Assembly (NCBI GenBank): GCA_903847405.1
Contig: CAINDP010000191.1
Span: 1-64,000 of the forward strand
Length of the DNA: 64,000 nt
Origin: an uncultured Myxococcales bacterium
Lineage (GTDB): Bacteria > Myxococcota_A > UBA9042 > DTJE01
Direction: 5' to 3'
Shown piece by piece: positions 54,801 to 61,946 of this stretch. How positions within the stretch are numbered: position 1 is the stretch's first letter; every line of letters begins with the position of its first letter. The notes below the pieces were generated by a model that was not told where the DNA came from, did not search any database, and worked only from the letters and a program-made list of their open reading frames with translations. The position numbers and the translations under genes were made by a program.

Positions 54801-57800
54801 ATTTCGCCCATCGTCAGCAGGTTCGTGACCTTGTGCGCGATGTCCTCCTCGCGCTCGGTCATGACCTCGTAGACGACATACAGGCGTTCCCACTCGTTGC
54901 GCTCGGACAGGACCGGCGCCAGGACGCGGAAGGCTTCCGTGGCCGCCTCGCCCTTCCGGACCATGCCCTCCAGGGCGTCCACGGCGTCGCGGTCCTCGGG
55001 GAACTCGATCAGCAGGGTTTCGTACGTGTCGACGGCCTTGATCGGGTCCGACAGTTCGCCTTCCAGCAGGCGGCCCATGCGGTACCGGATCGTCAGGGCG
55101 TCGTCACCGGAAACCAGCGCCAGCATCTTGTCGAGGATGCCGAACAGGTTCCACCAGTCCTCGCTGGCGGCGTACAGGCGGTCCAGGGTCCGCAGCGCGT
55201 CCACGTCCTCGGGCACCAGCGTGTGGACCTCGAGGATCGTCTCGATGGCCTCGCCCGTGGCCCCCAGGCGCTCGTGCTGCACCAGGCCCTTCTTCTTCAG
55301 GGCGGCGACGCGGTCCTCGGTGGTCGCGGCGTGGGCGGCCTTGCGCCCCATGACCTCGACCAGTTCCTCCCACTTTTCCGCCATCTCGAACAGGCGTTCC
55401 AGGGCCTCGATCGCCGGCTGGTTGCCGGGGGCCAGGTCCAGCACGCCCGAGTAAGCCAGGACGGCCTCGTCGGCCTGGTCCAGGCGACGGGACTGCAGAT
55501 CGCCGGCCTGCAGCAGCAGCGCCACGCGCGCATCGGCATCGCCCAGCAGCCCGGCCTTCCGGAGCAGCAGGGACACCAGCGGGCCGATTTCCTCGTCCTC
55601 GCGCCGCAGCGCGATCAACGCGTCCAGGGCGTCCAGATCCCCGTCGTCCATCAACAGGACTTCGGCGAAGTGCTTCTTGGCCAGATCGCGGTGGGCGGGC
55701 AGGCCGCCGTCACGGGCCACGCGGGCGATCGTGCGGTGGGTTTCCTTGCGCCGTTCCGGATCCTCGATCGCGAAGACCTTTTCGCACAGGACGTCCACGG
55801 CCTGGGTCAGCGAGTCGCGCAGGCTGCCGACGCGCAGGACCTCGTCCACCAGGGACTGGCGGTCGGGCGCCGCACGGAACGCCCGGGCGCGGACCGCGAA
55901 GGCCCGGTCCAGGTCGCCGATGCCGCTTTCCAGGATCAGGGCGATGGTGTCGTAGTGCGCCAGGCGCGCGTCCAGGTCCCCGGCGGCCTCGGCCAGGACT
56001 TCGTAGACCTCGACCAGCTTCTCGTCGTCGTGGCGGGCTTCGTACGCCGGCAGAAGGATCTGCGCGATCGTCACGCGCACGTCGGCGTTGGCGAACAGGC
56101 GCTCCAGCTGCTTGACCGCGTCCTCGTTCGTCGGCTCGGCGACCAGGACCGTGTGGTACACCTCGACGGCGCCCTCCACGTCCTCCAGCTTCTCTTCGCG
56201 GACCTCGGCCAGCCGCAGGCGCAGCCACGTGCGCTCACTGTCGGTTTCCGCCAGGCGGACGCGCTCGGCCAGCACCTGGGCCAGGTCGAACCAGCGCTCG
56301 GCCTGGATGTACAGGCTGTCCAGCTGGCGATAGGCCGCCGTGGACTCGGGCTCCAGGTCCAGGATGTGCTTGACCGCGGTGATCGCGCCCTCGACGTCGT
56401 CCAGGTGGTCGGCCAGTTCCGACGCGACCTTGAACGCGTAGGCGATCTTCTCGCCGACGTAGGGGGAAACCTCGAAGCGGCGCCGGTAGATCTTCAGCAG
56501 TTCGGGGTGATCGCCCTGCTCTTCGTAGATCGTTTCCAGGGCTTCCAGGGCGTCGCCGTTGGCGTCGTCCAGTTCCAGCACGCCCTGGAACACCTTGCGG
56601 GCCTGCTCCACGTTCCCCAGGCGATCCCAGGCGATGCGCGCCAGGCGCAGGGCCAGGGCCACACGGTTCTCGGCGGTGCCGATGCCCGCGACCGCCTTTT
56701 CATAGCGGCCGGACAGTTCGCGCCAGCCGTCGACTTCGCCGGCGGTCGCTTCCAGGGCGTCCCAGCACTTGGGGTCGTCGGGGGTGACTTCCAGGATGCG
56801 GGCCAGCGTCCGGAACCGCCGGGCGGCGTCGGGCACCGACCAGGTGTACAGTTCGTCCAGGCGCCACAGCAGCGACACGGTTTCCAGCGTGTCCCCGCGG
56901 CGCTGCAGCTCGATTTCGTTCAGGTCGGCCAGGTCGGCCCACCGGCGGGCGGCCTCGAAGGGCCCCTTCAGCAGGTCGACGATCGCCAACTGCAGATCCT
57001 CGACGCCCAGCAGGTCCTCCAGGAAGGCCAGCGAGTCCGCGTGTCCCGGATCCAGGGAAAGGGCCTGGGCGAAACGCTCGACCGAGGTGGACGACGGGCC
57101 TTCCAGGGCGCACGTCAGCATGCCGATGCGGGCATGCAGGTCCGCCAGCACCACGGGCGTCCCCTCGACGGTCTCGACCTGCCGGATCAGCACGTCGCGC
57201 AGCGCCTCGAAGCGCTTTTCGGCCAGCAGCAGCTCGCCCAGTTCCTCGAAGGCCTTCGCTTCGCCGGGCTCGGTCGCGAGGATCTCCTCGTACATGGCGA
57301 CGGCCGGATCGACCCGGTTCAGCTTGTGGTACAGGATCTGGGCGATCTCGAAGCGCACGGCCGTCCGCTCGTCGGTGCGCCGCTCCAGGCCCAGACGCTT
57401 CCGCAGCAGATCGATCAGGGCCTCGTGACGGTCGAACTGGCGGTACAGGACCTCCAGGGCACGAATCGCCTCGCGGTTGCCGGGATCCAGTTCCAGGGCC
57501 CGCTGGAAGGCGGTCTGCGCCGCTTCGGGATTCCGGATGTGCTCGGTGTGGATCTCGCCCACGCGCAGGAACGCCCGCACCTTGCGGCCTTCGTCGTCCA
57601 GGATTTCCGCGGCCTGCTCCAGGACGGCGGCGTAGATTTCCCAGTTGTCCGAGGGGCCGGCCAGGCGCTCCAGGTCCTCGCGCAGACGGTCGTCCTGCAG
57701 GTCCTCCTTGAAGGCCTCCAGGTACCAGAAGAACGCCCGCTCCCCATTGCCCAGGTGGCGCTCGTGGATTTCCGCCGCCTCGATCATCAGCAGGCGCCGC

Positions 57801-59566
57801 TCGATCGCGTCCACGGTACCGGCGATGGCGACGTCGTAGACCGGGGGCAGGCGCCGCCAGTCCGACAGCCCGCGGTACAGCGCGATCAGTTCGGTCGCCG
57901 CCTGCAGGTCGTCATGGAACAGCGACAGGACCTGCTCCAGGTCCTTCACCGCGCGGGCCGGCTGGGCCAGTTCGTCCCGCCACAGGCCCGCCAGCTTGAC
58001 CAGCAGGACCCGCTTTTCGCGCGAATCGGTGATCGACCCGACCTGGCTTTCCAGCGTGCGGGCCAGTTCGTCCACGGTGCCGAACTTCCGGAGGAACCAG
58101 TCCAGGTCGTCCCAGCGGTGCTCCGCCAGGTACCGCGCGCGCAGTTCGCGCTTGGCACGGTCGTGCCCGGGGTTCACGTCCAGGATGCGCCGCCAGGTGT
58201 CCAGCGCCGCGTTCGCGTCGTTCAGCTTCGCGCCGTACAGGCCGGCCAGCTTCTCCAGGCAGGCGACCCGCTCGGCGTCGTCCGTCGCCAGTTCATAGCG
58301 GCGCTGCAGGATGTCGCACTGCTTTTCGACCAGCTTTTCGCGTTCGTACAGGCCCTCGAGGGCCTTCAGGGCTTCCAGGTGCCGCGCGTCGATTTCCAGG
58401 ACCTTTTCCCACAGCTCGATGGCCAGCGGGAACTTGCGCAGGCGCTCGGTCGCCGTCATCGCCAGGTCGACGTACACCGCGGCCCGGGCCCCGGCGTCCG
58501 CCAGGCCCTCGGCTTCGGTCCGCCGCAGCTTGATCAGGCTTTCGAAGTCCCGCCGCTTCTCGTACAGGTCCTTCAGTTTCTCGATGATGTCCTGGCGCTC
58601 GGGGGCCAGTTCGTGGATCTGCTCGTAGGCCTTCAGGGCCTCCAGCGCGTTGGCAAACCGCGTTTCCATCAGGTTCGCCTGGACTTCGCGCAGGGCGATC
58701 CGCTGGGCGGTGTCCGTCGTCGCCTCGATCTTGCGGATCAGCACCTTCGCATAGTCGGGCCACCGGCCGGCGGCCTCGTAGCGCGTCAGCAGGGCGTCGA
58801 TCGCTTCCATGTTGGACGGATCGGCGTCCAGGATCATCTGGTACGTGGCCAGCACCTTCGGCTCGGCCTTCATCTTGTCGCCGTAGATGGCGATCATCTT
58901 CAACAACAGGTCGGACTTGCCCGCGGCGTCATCGTCCGCGACGGTCTTCAGGCGCTCCTTGTACAGATCGGCCAGCGACGGCCAGCGCTCCAGCTTGGTG
59001 TACAGGCGTTCCAGTTCCGTGTCGGACTCGGCGTCCCCGGGGACCGCCTGGGCCAGGGCCTGCCAGTACGACAGTTCCTTGCTGGGGTTGTCGAACTCGC
59101 GGGCCGTCCGGGCCAGCGTGCGCTTCATGTCCACGGCGGTGATGCCACCCTGCTGGGACACTTCGCCCAGGAACTGCTCCAGCCGCAGCCAGTTCCCGCG
59201 GCTGGCATAGAAGTGCCGGTAGAAGTCCCGCCATTCCTCGGCGTGGGGACCGCTGCCGCCGACGGCCCGCATGTAGAATTCCGCCCGAACGACGTCGTTC
59301 AGGGTCTTCCATGCCAGGTGTCCGGCCTGCCAGGCGGTCACGCGCCCCAGCTCGGATTCGCGGTGCCTGCGGAACGTGCCGTCCAGGGCCTTCAGCAGGA
59401 TTTCGGCCTGCGCCGGATCCTCCATCCCAAAGGCGAGTTCCTCCAGCAACAACTCGGCGGCGGCCTCGCCCCCCTCGGCGAGGGCGGCTTGCAGCGCCTC
59501 CTCGATCCGGGCAGCGGCGGCGGCGGGCTCGTTCTGGATGGTGGCCAGCAGTTCCGTAACGTCCAT
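48818..59566 (-). CDS. Giant TPR protein, AgmK/GltI-like
   Basis: A 3,582-residue protein made almost entirely of helical TPR-type repeats, many in the form ALxxLYxxxxxWxxLxxVYxxxL, recurring about every 34-37 residues. There is no signal peptide, membrane segment or catalytic domain, so it is probably a cytoplasmic scaffold. Size, repeat type and the presence of GltC-, GltD- and GltE-like genes elsewhere in the window suggest the AgmK (GltI) protein of M. xanthus, from memory about 3,800 residues. The last 300 or so residues differ from the repeats (VNVYKGVSKALGPMPHKVYR ... SEDHFILRRALGLAVEAS) and may form a distinct domain. ATG at 59566 has GGAG upstream and a promoter at 59615-59643. Confidence 0.8.
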   Translation of the reverse strand: MDVTELLATIQNEPAAAAARIEEALQAALAEGGEAAAELLLEELAFGMEDPAQAEILLKALDGTFRRHRESELGRVTAWQAGHLAWKTLNDVVRAEFYMRAVGGSGPHAEEWRDFYRHFYASRGNWLRLEQFLGEVSQQGGITAVDMKRTLARTAREFDNPSKELSYWQALAQAVPGDAESDTELERLYTKLERWPSLADLYKERLKTVADDDAAGKSDLLLKMIAIYGDKMKAEPKVLATYQMILDADPSNMEAIDALLTRYEAAGRWPDYAKVLIRKIEATTDTAQRIALREVQANLMETRFANALEALKAYEQIHELAPERQDIIEKLKDLYEKRRDFESLIKLRRTEAEGLADAGARAAVYVDLAMTATERLRKFPLAIELWEKVLEIDARHLEALKALEGLYEREKLVEKQCDILQRRYELATDDAERVACLEKLAGLYGAKLNDANAALDTWRRILDVNPGHDRAKRELRARYLAEHRWDDLDWFLRKFGTVDELARTLESQVGSITDSREKRVLLVKLAGLWRDELAQPARAVKDLEQVLSLFHDDLQAATELIALYRGLSDWRRLPPVYDVAIAGTVDAIERRLLMIEAAEIHERHLGNGERAFFWYLEAFKEDLQDDRLREDLERLAGPSDNWEIYAAVLEQAAEILDDEGRKVRAFLRVGEIHTEHIRNPEAAQTAFQRALELDPGNREAIRALEVLYRQFDRHEALIDLLRKRLGLERRTDERTAVRFEIAQILYHKLNRVDPAVAMYEEILATEPGEAKAFEELGELLLAEKRFEALRDVLIRQVETVEGTPVVLADLHARIGMLTCALEGPSSTSVERFAQALSLDPGHADSLAFLEDLLGVEDLQLAIVDLLKGPFEAARRWADLADLNEIELQRRGDTLETVSLLWRLDELYTWSVPDAARRFRTLARILEVTPDDPKCWDALEATAGEVDGWRELSGRYEKAVAGIGTAENRVALALRLARIAWDRLGNVEQARKVFQGVLELDDANGDALEALETIYEEQGDHPELLKIYRRRFEVSPYVGEKIAYAFKVASELADHLDDVEGAITAVKHILDLEPESTAAYRQLDSLYIQAERWFDLAQVLAERVRLAETDSERTWLRLRLAEVREEKLEDVEGAVEVYHTVLVAEPTNEDAVKQLERLFANADVRVTIAQILLPAYEARHDDEKLVEVYEVLAEAAGDLDARLAHYDTIALILESGIGDLDRAFAVRARAFRAAPDRQSLVDEVLRVGSLRDSLTQAVDVLCEKVFAIEDPERRKETHRTIARVARDGGLPAHRDLAKKHFAEVLLMDDGDLDALDALIALRREDEEIGPLVSLLLRKAGLLGDADARVALLLQAGDLQSRRLDQADEAVLAYSGVLDLAPGNQPAIEALERLFEMAEKWEELVEVMGRKAAHAATTEDRVAALKKKGLVQHERLGATGEAIETILEVHTLVPEDVDALRTLDRLYAASEDWWNLFGILDKMLALVSGDDALTIRYRMGRLLEGELSDPIKAVDTYETLLIEFPEDRDAVDALEGMVRKGEAATEAFRVLAPVLSERNEWERLYVVYEVMTEREEDIAHKVTNLLTMGEIAEHRVGRAITGFECYGKAFTTDPLNHEALDRIESLAATHDMWENVPGLLLAGAHTIEGRPEALALRLRAAYVQRDKVGENDDAALTLEGVIEDFPDNHDALSALDALYGKMEQWKDLVRVLRAEIDSTQDVEDKITFLLRLAAVCEDRLAKGKDAFEARCEVLYLQPAHPRAVAELRQMFDAGKMRAEILEVIEPIYRETGAWSDLATVYESVLAAVEDPGERKAVLLKLGEVELDKLLRHEVALGWFGKALALEPGDETLLIQIEGLAAEADAWAALLDILLTAATASEEDERRIYLWHKAADVARERLDDKQRAEAVCRWILDVDGSDRKALADLDGLYLAQERWADLLGILERESAAADYDDDKIRFGLRAGVLLRDKLNDLDGAVEAFGGILAVDEMHRGALEALAELHDVRDEHKALYKVLGTLSDIAPNGSERAVIQRKMARIAEVKLDDSDAALALWDEVSRVAEGDTESLRELQRLHAAKEDWTAFVDACEREINVSKDDPARLTALLREVAKAAEEQLADAFQAQQAWRRVLNVYSDDLPALQSLRRLYRDSGDLEALSGILQRLADGGQIHGSELKALCEEHARLLTDELGRNEPAITWWNRVLDMEPASPAALESLDRLYEDTGRLPECVAIVKRRAALATETAPKAELLIRAAEIEGDRMKDAAAAAATLEEVAGFDAANLDVSQRLQALYQRTEEWDRLADVLLRRDGILTDVEERVANLQELARVYENRKDDKESAFIILVKASDVNPGDEATLADMWRLAQTLTNWRDYVESIAEVVDRMPDDVRLEHLVRNGEVLAGALGQYSDAVKSYESVIAKWPENESALTALTDLYERLDRKEDLVLNLEARVELTPDYLEKVTLQLKAGRVLTGIDAGRALAAYKKVLDFDDANTEALEALARLHEAGSDWEALLGVLGSLASSSPVDEVTLRVRMATVLEDRIKDANRAIQAWEDILSLEPSHAVALDHLQNLYGGQENWKGLAAVYERLLDQSSSSQDRILFCNRLALLFETALDDKAKALSFWQQILDLDPEDEEAFETCARLLTEVEDWNELVNLLESRIGRETDGTRKIALLRRVADVYEKRIEDLNSAVSVFQRILDVDPTDGQAYADLSRMFESMEAWEDVVQTLLRWKEHVEDGHEFADLMLRAASIVHDRLENPERALKLLGDVMRVDAGNEAAAERMRRIYGELEEWEKVAEVWLQQEAAASNEDVKARFRAAAGDVYMNRLKDRQRAIQHYERALDLDPRLPDVALSLAQAYVAAERWEKAEPLLEMLLQSPQMTQEPARAAEIHFQMGLCAERLLDLDRAFKEYQIAVKTRADHAPTAVGLARLYQRKSLWQLAKDHFRKGLALGAEAFDDSEKAAIEFSLAEVTLELGELDEAVEHLDMVLMLAPNQARAVDLQMTIAERREDWPAVIRYKQAQAAAKADQFERFSVLLECGDIYREKMGNMYGATAAYKEALEINPNAKVALLRLFDLYVGNGAIEDGLYVLERLAQAEDSPEKRAKHYVRMGALYREKLGDDARAIEYLNLALDADPDFLDAFRAIDEILTANKDWEAEAENYRRMLERLKGRNTPELEYRLFAALGEIYRSRLKRMDYAVSAFSMAAKIKPTERRIHEILAQLYEVNGDQMDKAVEEHRAIVATAPLSPEVAPAYKAMRRLFLEMKEFDKAFMTASVLVALGQADPDEREFFEGNMEPGLPWFKGTIDPLRWESHLVSKNANMLLGRVLQVLYQGVGSDLGAKDLKDVGLKKKDEVDLDLKLLFVNVYKGVSKALGPMPHKVYRDENPTGLKLEFLSPPALIVGSDMLTGHDEREVAFYIGRQMSFLHPMHFLATVKNLTELKIFLAAALKFCKPDTQISSGADVVQSLVKVIDRRMPQQQKNQLAKLMDEMMSRYPAMDFGQLYEEFFRGLESTALRSGMLVCGNVQTVINILRTEDVSFSGMAQKDRIDEVVRFTLSEDHFILRRALGLAVEAS

Positions 59567-59614
59567 TGATGTCTCCTTCCGGCGGTGCGGGGCCCTGGAA
59601 CCCTACGTCGGTCG

Positions 59615-59643
59615 GGTATAGCAGATCAACAACGGGCGGGCAA
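59615..59643 (-). promoter_or_regulatory. Putative promoter of the giant TPR gene
   Basis: On the minus strand TTGCCC and TATACC are spaced by 17 nt, with predicted initiation near 59608 and a leader of about 42 nt. Confidence 0.55.
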
Positions 59644-59734
59644 GGTGGAAGGCGCATGTGCGGCGGTGCGCACGCCTGCACGCGAGGGATTGGAGGGGGG
59701 ACGGGTCGTCAGGACGGTTTCGTGCGGGGCGCGA

Positions 59735-61879
59735 TCAGGGGGCGACGGTGACGGTGACCGCGGCTTCCTCGCTGAAGTACGACATCCCGCCGATCGGGGC
59801 CGGGTCGTACGCGTAGACCACCAGGCGGAACTCGTAGGTGCCCGCGACGTCCGGGATCACGGTCACCTTCGACGGCCCCGGTCCCGGGTTCAGGTAGACC
59901 TTGCTGGCCAGCGGCTTGGCCGAAACGAACCAGGTGTAGCCGACGTTCGGGATCGCGAACGTCCCGGCCACGCTGGCGCTGGCGTCCAGGACCAGCGATT
60001 CCCCGACCTTCGCGCCGGCGTAATCCGCCGACGTCCCCGGGTCGGCGACCGGCAGGGTCACGCCCTTCACGTTCACCCACCCGATCAGGTTGGACGTCGA
60101 ACGGGCGTCGCCGCCGACCAGCGGGTCCACGTAGTCCACGTAAAGCAGCCCGTTCAGGGCGACCGGTCCCGACACGTCGGGATCGGTGATTTCGATCAGG
60201 GTGCCGTCGAATTCCAGCGTCAGCGGCAGCAGCGCGCCCGGCTCCATCTGGAGGTCGCCGCCGGTGGGCGGATTCAGGATCTTGAACCCTTCCGGATCGA
60301 TGCCGACGTTGACCGGGGACGCGGACACGCCCTTCAGTTCCAGCACGGCGTTGCCCTTGTTCATCAGGACCACGGTCTTGGTCGCCTTGTTCGTCGGCTC
60401 GACCGCGAACAGCACGATGTTCGAGGCGCCGGGAGGCGGCGCGACGGCCAGTTCGCCCTTCTTGAAGCCGCCGCACAGCGGGACGACCTGCTCGCCCGCG
60501 TAAGGGGAGTTGAAGGAAACCACCAGTTCGCCGTTGGCGGCCTTGGCGCCGGGCGCGGTGTAGGTCACGGCCACGGTGATCGGGCCGTTGCCCTCGGTCA
60601 GGCTGAACCGGCTGGCGCTGATCGGCGTGCCCACCACCGGGGCGCAATCCGAGGCCTGGGTCGCGCCCAGGCCGTACCATTCGACCGTGTAGGGACTGGT
60701 CAGGCCGTCGCCCACGCGGACGGTCGGCTTCGTCAGGGTCACCAGGCCGGCCTTGCTGTTGGACAGCTTGACCATCTTGGTGCAGGTCGTGCCGACCTCG
60801 GTGATCGTCGTGAAGTCGACGCAGCCGGTCAGCGCGTCGCCGTAATCGACGCGCAACTGCCCGGCCTCGACGTTCCCGCTCAGTTTCACCCGGGTCCGCT
60901 GGGGCTCCCGGCAGACGCCCGTCATGCAGACCTCGCGGCAGGTCGCGGGGTCGTCGCAGTAGGCCTGGCAATCCGAATCGGAGGTGCACATGCAGCGGCC
61001 GTTGCCGCAACTGTACGGGCAGACCTTGTCCGCCTTGCCGCACAGGTCCGCGTCGTCCTGGCACACCTTGTCGCTGTTGCAGGTCACGCCGGTCTGCAGG
61101 ACCTTGCCCCACTCCACCACCAGATAGTTGTCGTCCGGCGGCTCGGCGGGCCGGTACTCGATCTTCACGGTCCGGGGGCCGTTGCCCGAGCCGGAGTCGT
61201 CGGGATCGATGATGGTGTCCTTGTTGGGCCGTCCGGCGATGATCGAGTACGCCGCCGACTGGATCTCGAAATCGACGGAACCCAGCGCCAGGGCCTCGGA
61301 GCCGGTGTTCGACAGGACGAATTCCTGCGAGTCGGACGACGTGGCCGTCGCGTTCAGGAACACGAAGTTCGGGGGGTTCACCGTCAGCAGGGCGGCCTTC
61401 TCCTCGGGCTCCAGCGAGAAGGTCAGGACGCCGCCGACCAGCGACTCGTCGTTCGTCGTGATCGCCAGCACCGTCGCGGTGTCGTCGGGGTTCGCGCCGG
61501 GCGTGAAGTGGACCGCCAGGTTCAGGACCGACCGGGACGACGACAGGATTTCGCCCGCGACGACCGTCCGCGGGAAGGACAGGCCGGCCAGGTTCGGCAG
61601 GAGGTCCATGTCACGGTTCTTGGTCGTGACCTCGACCTTGATGATTTCCAGCGGTGCGTCGCCCTGGTTTCCCAGCACCAGGTTGATCTGGCCGCCGCCC
61701 GGCACGAAGGCCAGGACCATGCCGTCCTTCACCTGGCCCACCGGGGTGACCAGCGCGCCGGTCGCCGAGATGTACAGGGACGGGGCCAGGGCCGATCCGG
61801 CCCGCGTGCAGCCCGCCGCCAGGGAGGCCGCGACGGCCAGCATCGCGATCCATCGAATGCCACGGTTCCGGGTATTCAT
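59735..61879 (-). CDS. ASH-type lipoprotein with cysteine-rich insert
   Basis: A 714-residue protein with a lipoprotein signal (SLAAGCTRAG, Cys at about 24). Several ASPM/SPD-2/Hydin (ASH)-type immunoglobulin-like domains follow (DAPLEIIKVEVTT, EFVLSNTGSEALALGSVDF, VVLMNKGNAVLELKGVSAS). A cysteine-rich insert (CNSDKVC ... CREVC, roughly residues 270-325) interrupts them, and the C-terminus is PKD-like (LVLDASASVAGTF ... GTYEFRLVVYAYD). Likely a surface or outer-membrane protein. ATG at 61879 has GGAGC upstream. It follows the vWA protein by 67 bp on the same strand, so the pair is probably one operon. Confidence 0.8.
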   Translation of the reverse strand: MNTRNRGIRWIAMLAVAASLAAGCTRAGSALAPSLYISATGALVTPVGQVKDGMVLAFVPGGGQINLVLGNQGDAPLEIIKVEVTTKNRDMDLLPNLAGLSFPRTVVAGEILSSSRSVLNLAVHFTPGANPDDTATVLAITTNDESLVGGVLTFSLEPEEKAALLTVNPPNFVFLNATATSSDSQEFVLSNTGSEALALGSVDFEIQSAAYSIIAGRPNKDTIIDPDDSGSGNGPRTVKIEYRPAEPPDDNYLVVEWGKVLQTGVTCNSDKVCQDDADLCGKADKVCPYSCGNGRCMCTSDSDCQAYCDDPATCREVCMTGVCREPQRTRVKLSGNVEAGQLRVDYGDALTGCVDFTTITEVGTTCTKMVKLSNSKAGLVTLTKPTVRVGDGLTSPYTVEWYGLGATQASDCAPVVGTPISASRFSLTEGNGPITVAVTYTAPGAKAANGELVVSFNSPYAGEQVVPLCGGFKKGELAVAPPPGASNIVLFAVEPTNKATKTVVLMNKGNAVLELKGVSASPVNVGIDPEGFKILNPPTGGDLQMEPGALLPLTLEFDGTLIEITDPDVSGPVALNGLLYVDYVDPLVGGDARSTSNLIGWVNVKGVTLPVADPGTSADYAGAKVGESLVLDASASVAGTFAIPNVGYTWFVSAKPLASKVYLNPGPGPSKVTVIPDVAGTYEFRLVVYAYDPAPIGGMSYFSEEAAVTVTVAP

Positions 61880-61946
61880 CGCTCTGTGCTCCATTCGTGG
61901 GAACATCACCGGGACACCGGCCACGCGGGCCGGCCTCGACTCCACT

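Noticed and set aside
48863-59569. Two long plus-strand open frames (about 1,862 and 1,687 codons) opposite the giant TPR gene
   Set aside because: They are mirror frames of the TPR codons (Leu/Glu repeats read as Gln/Val/Arg) and lack motifs or credible starts.
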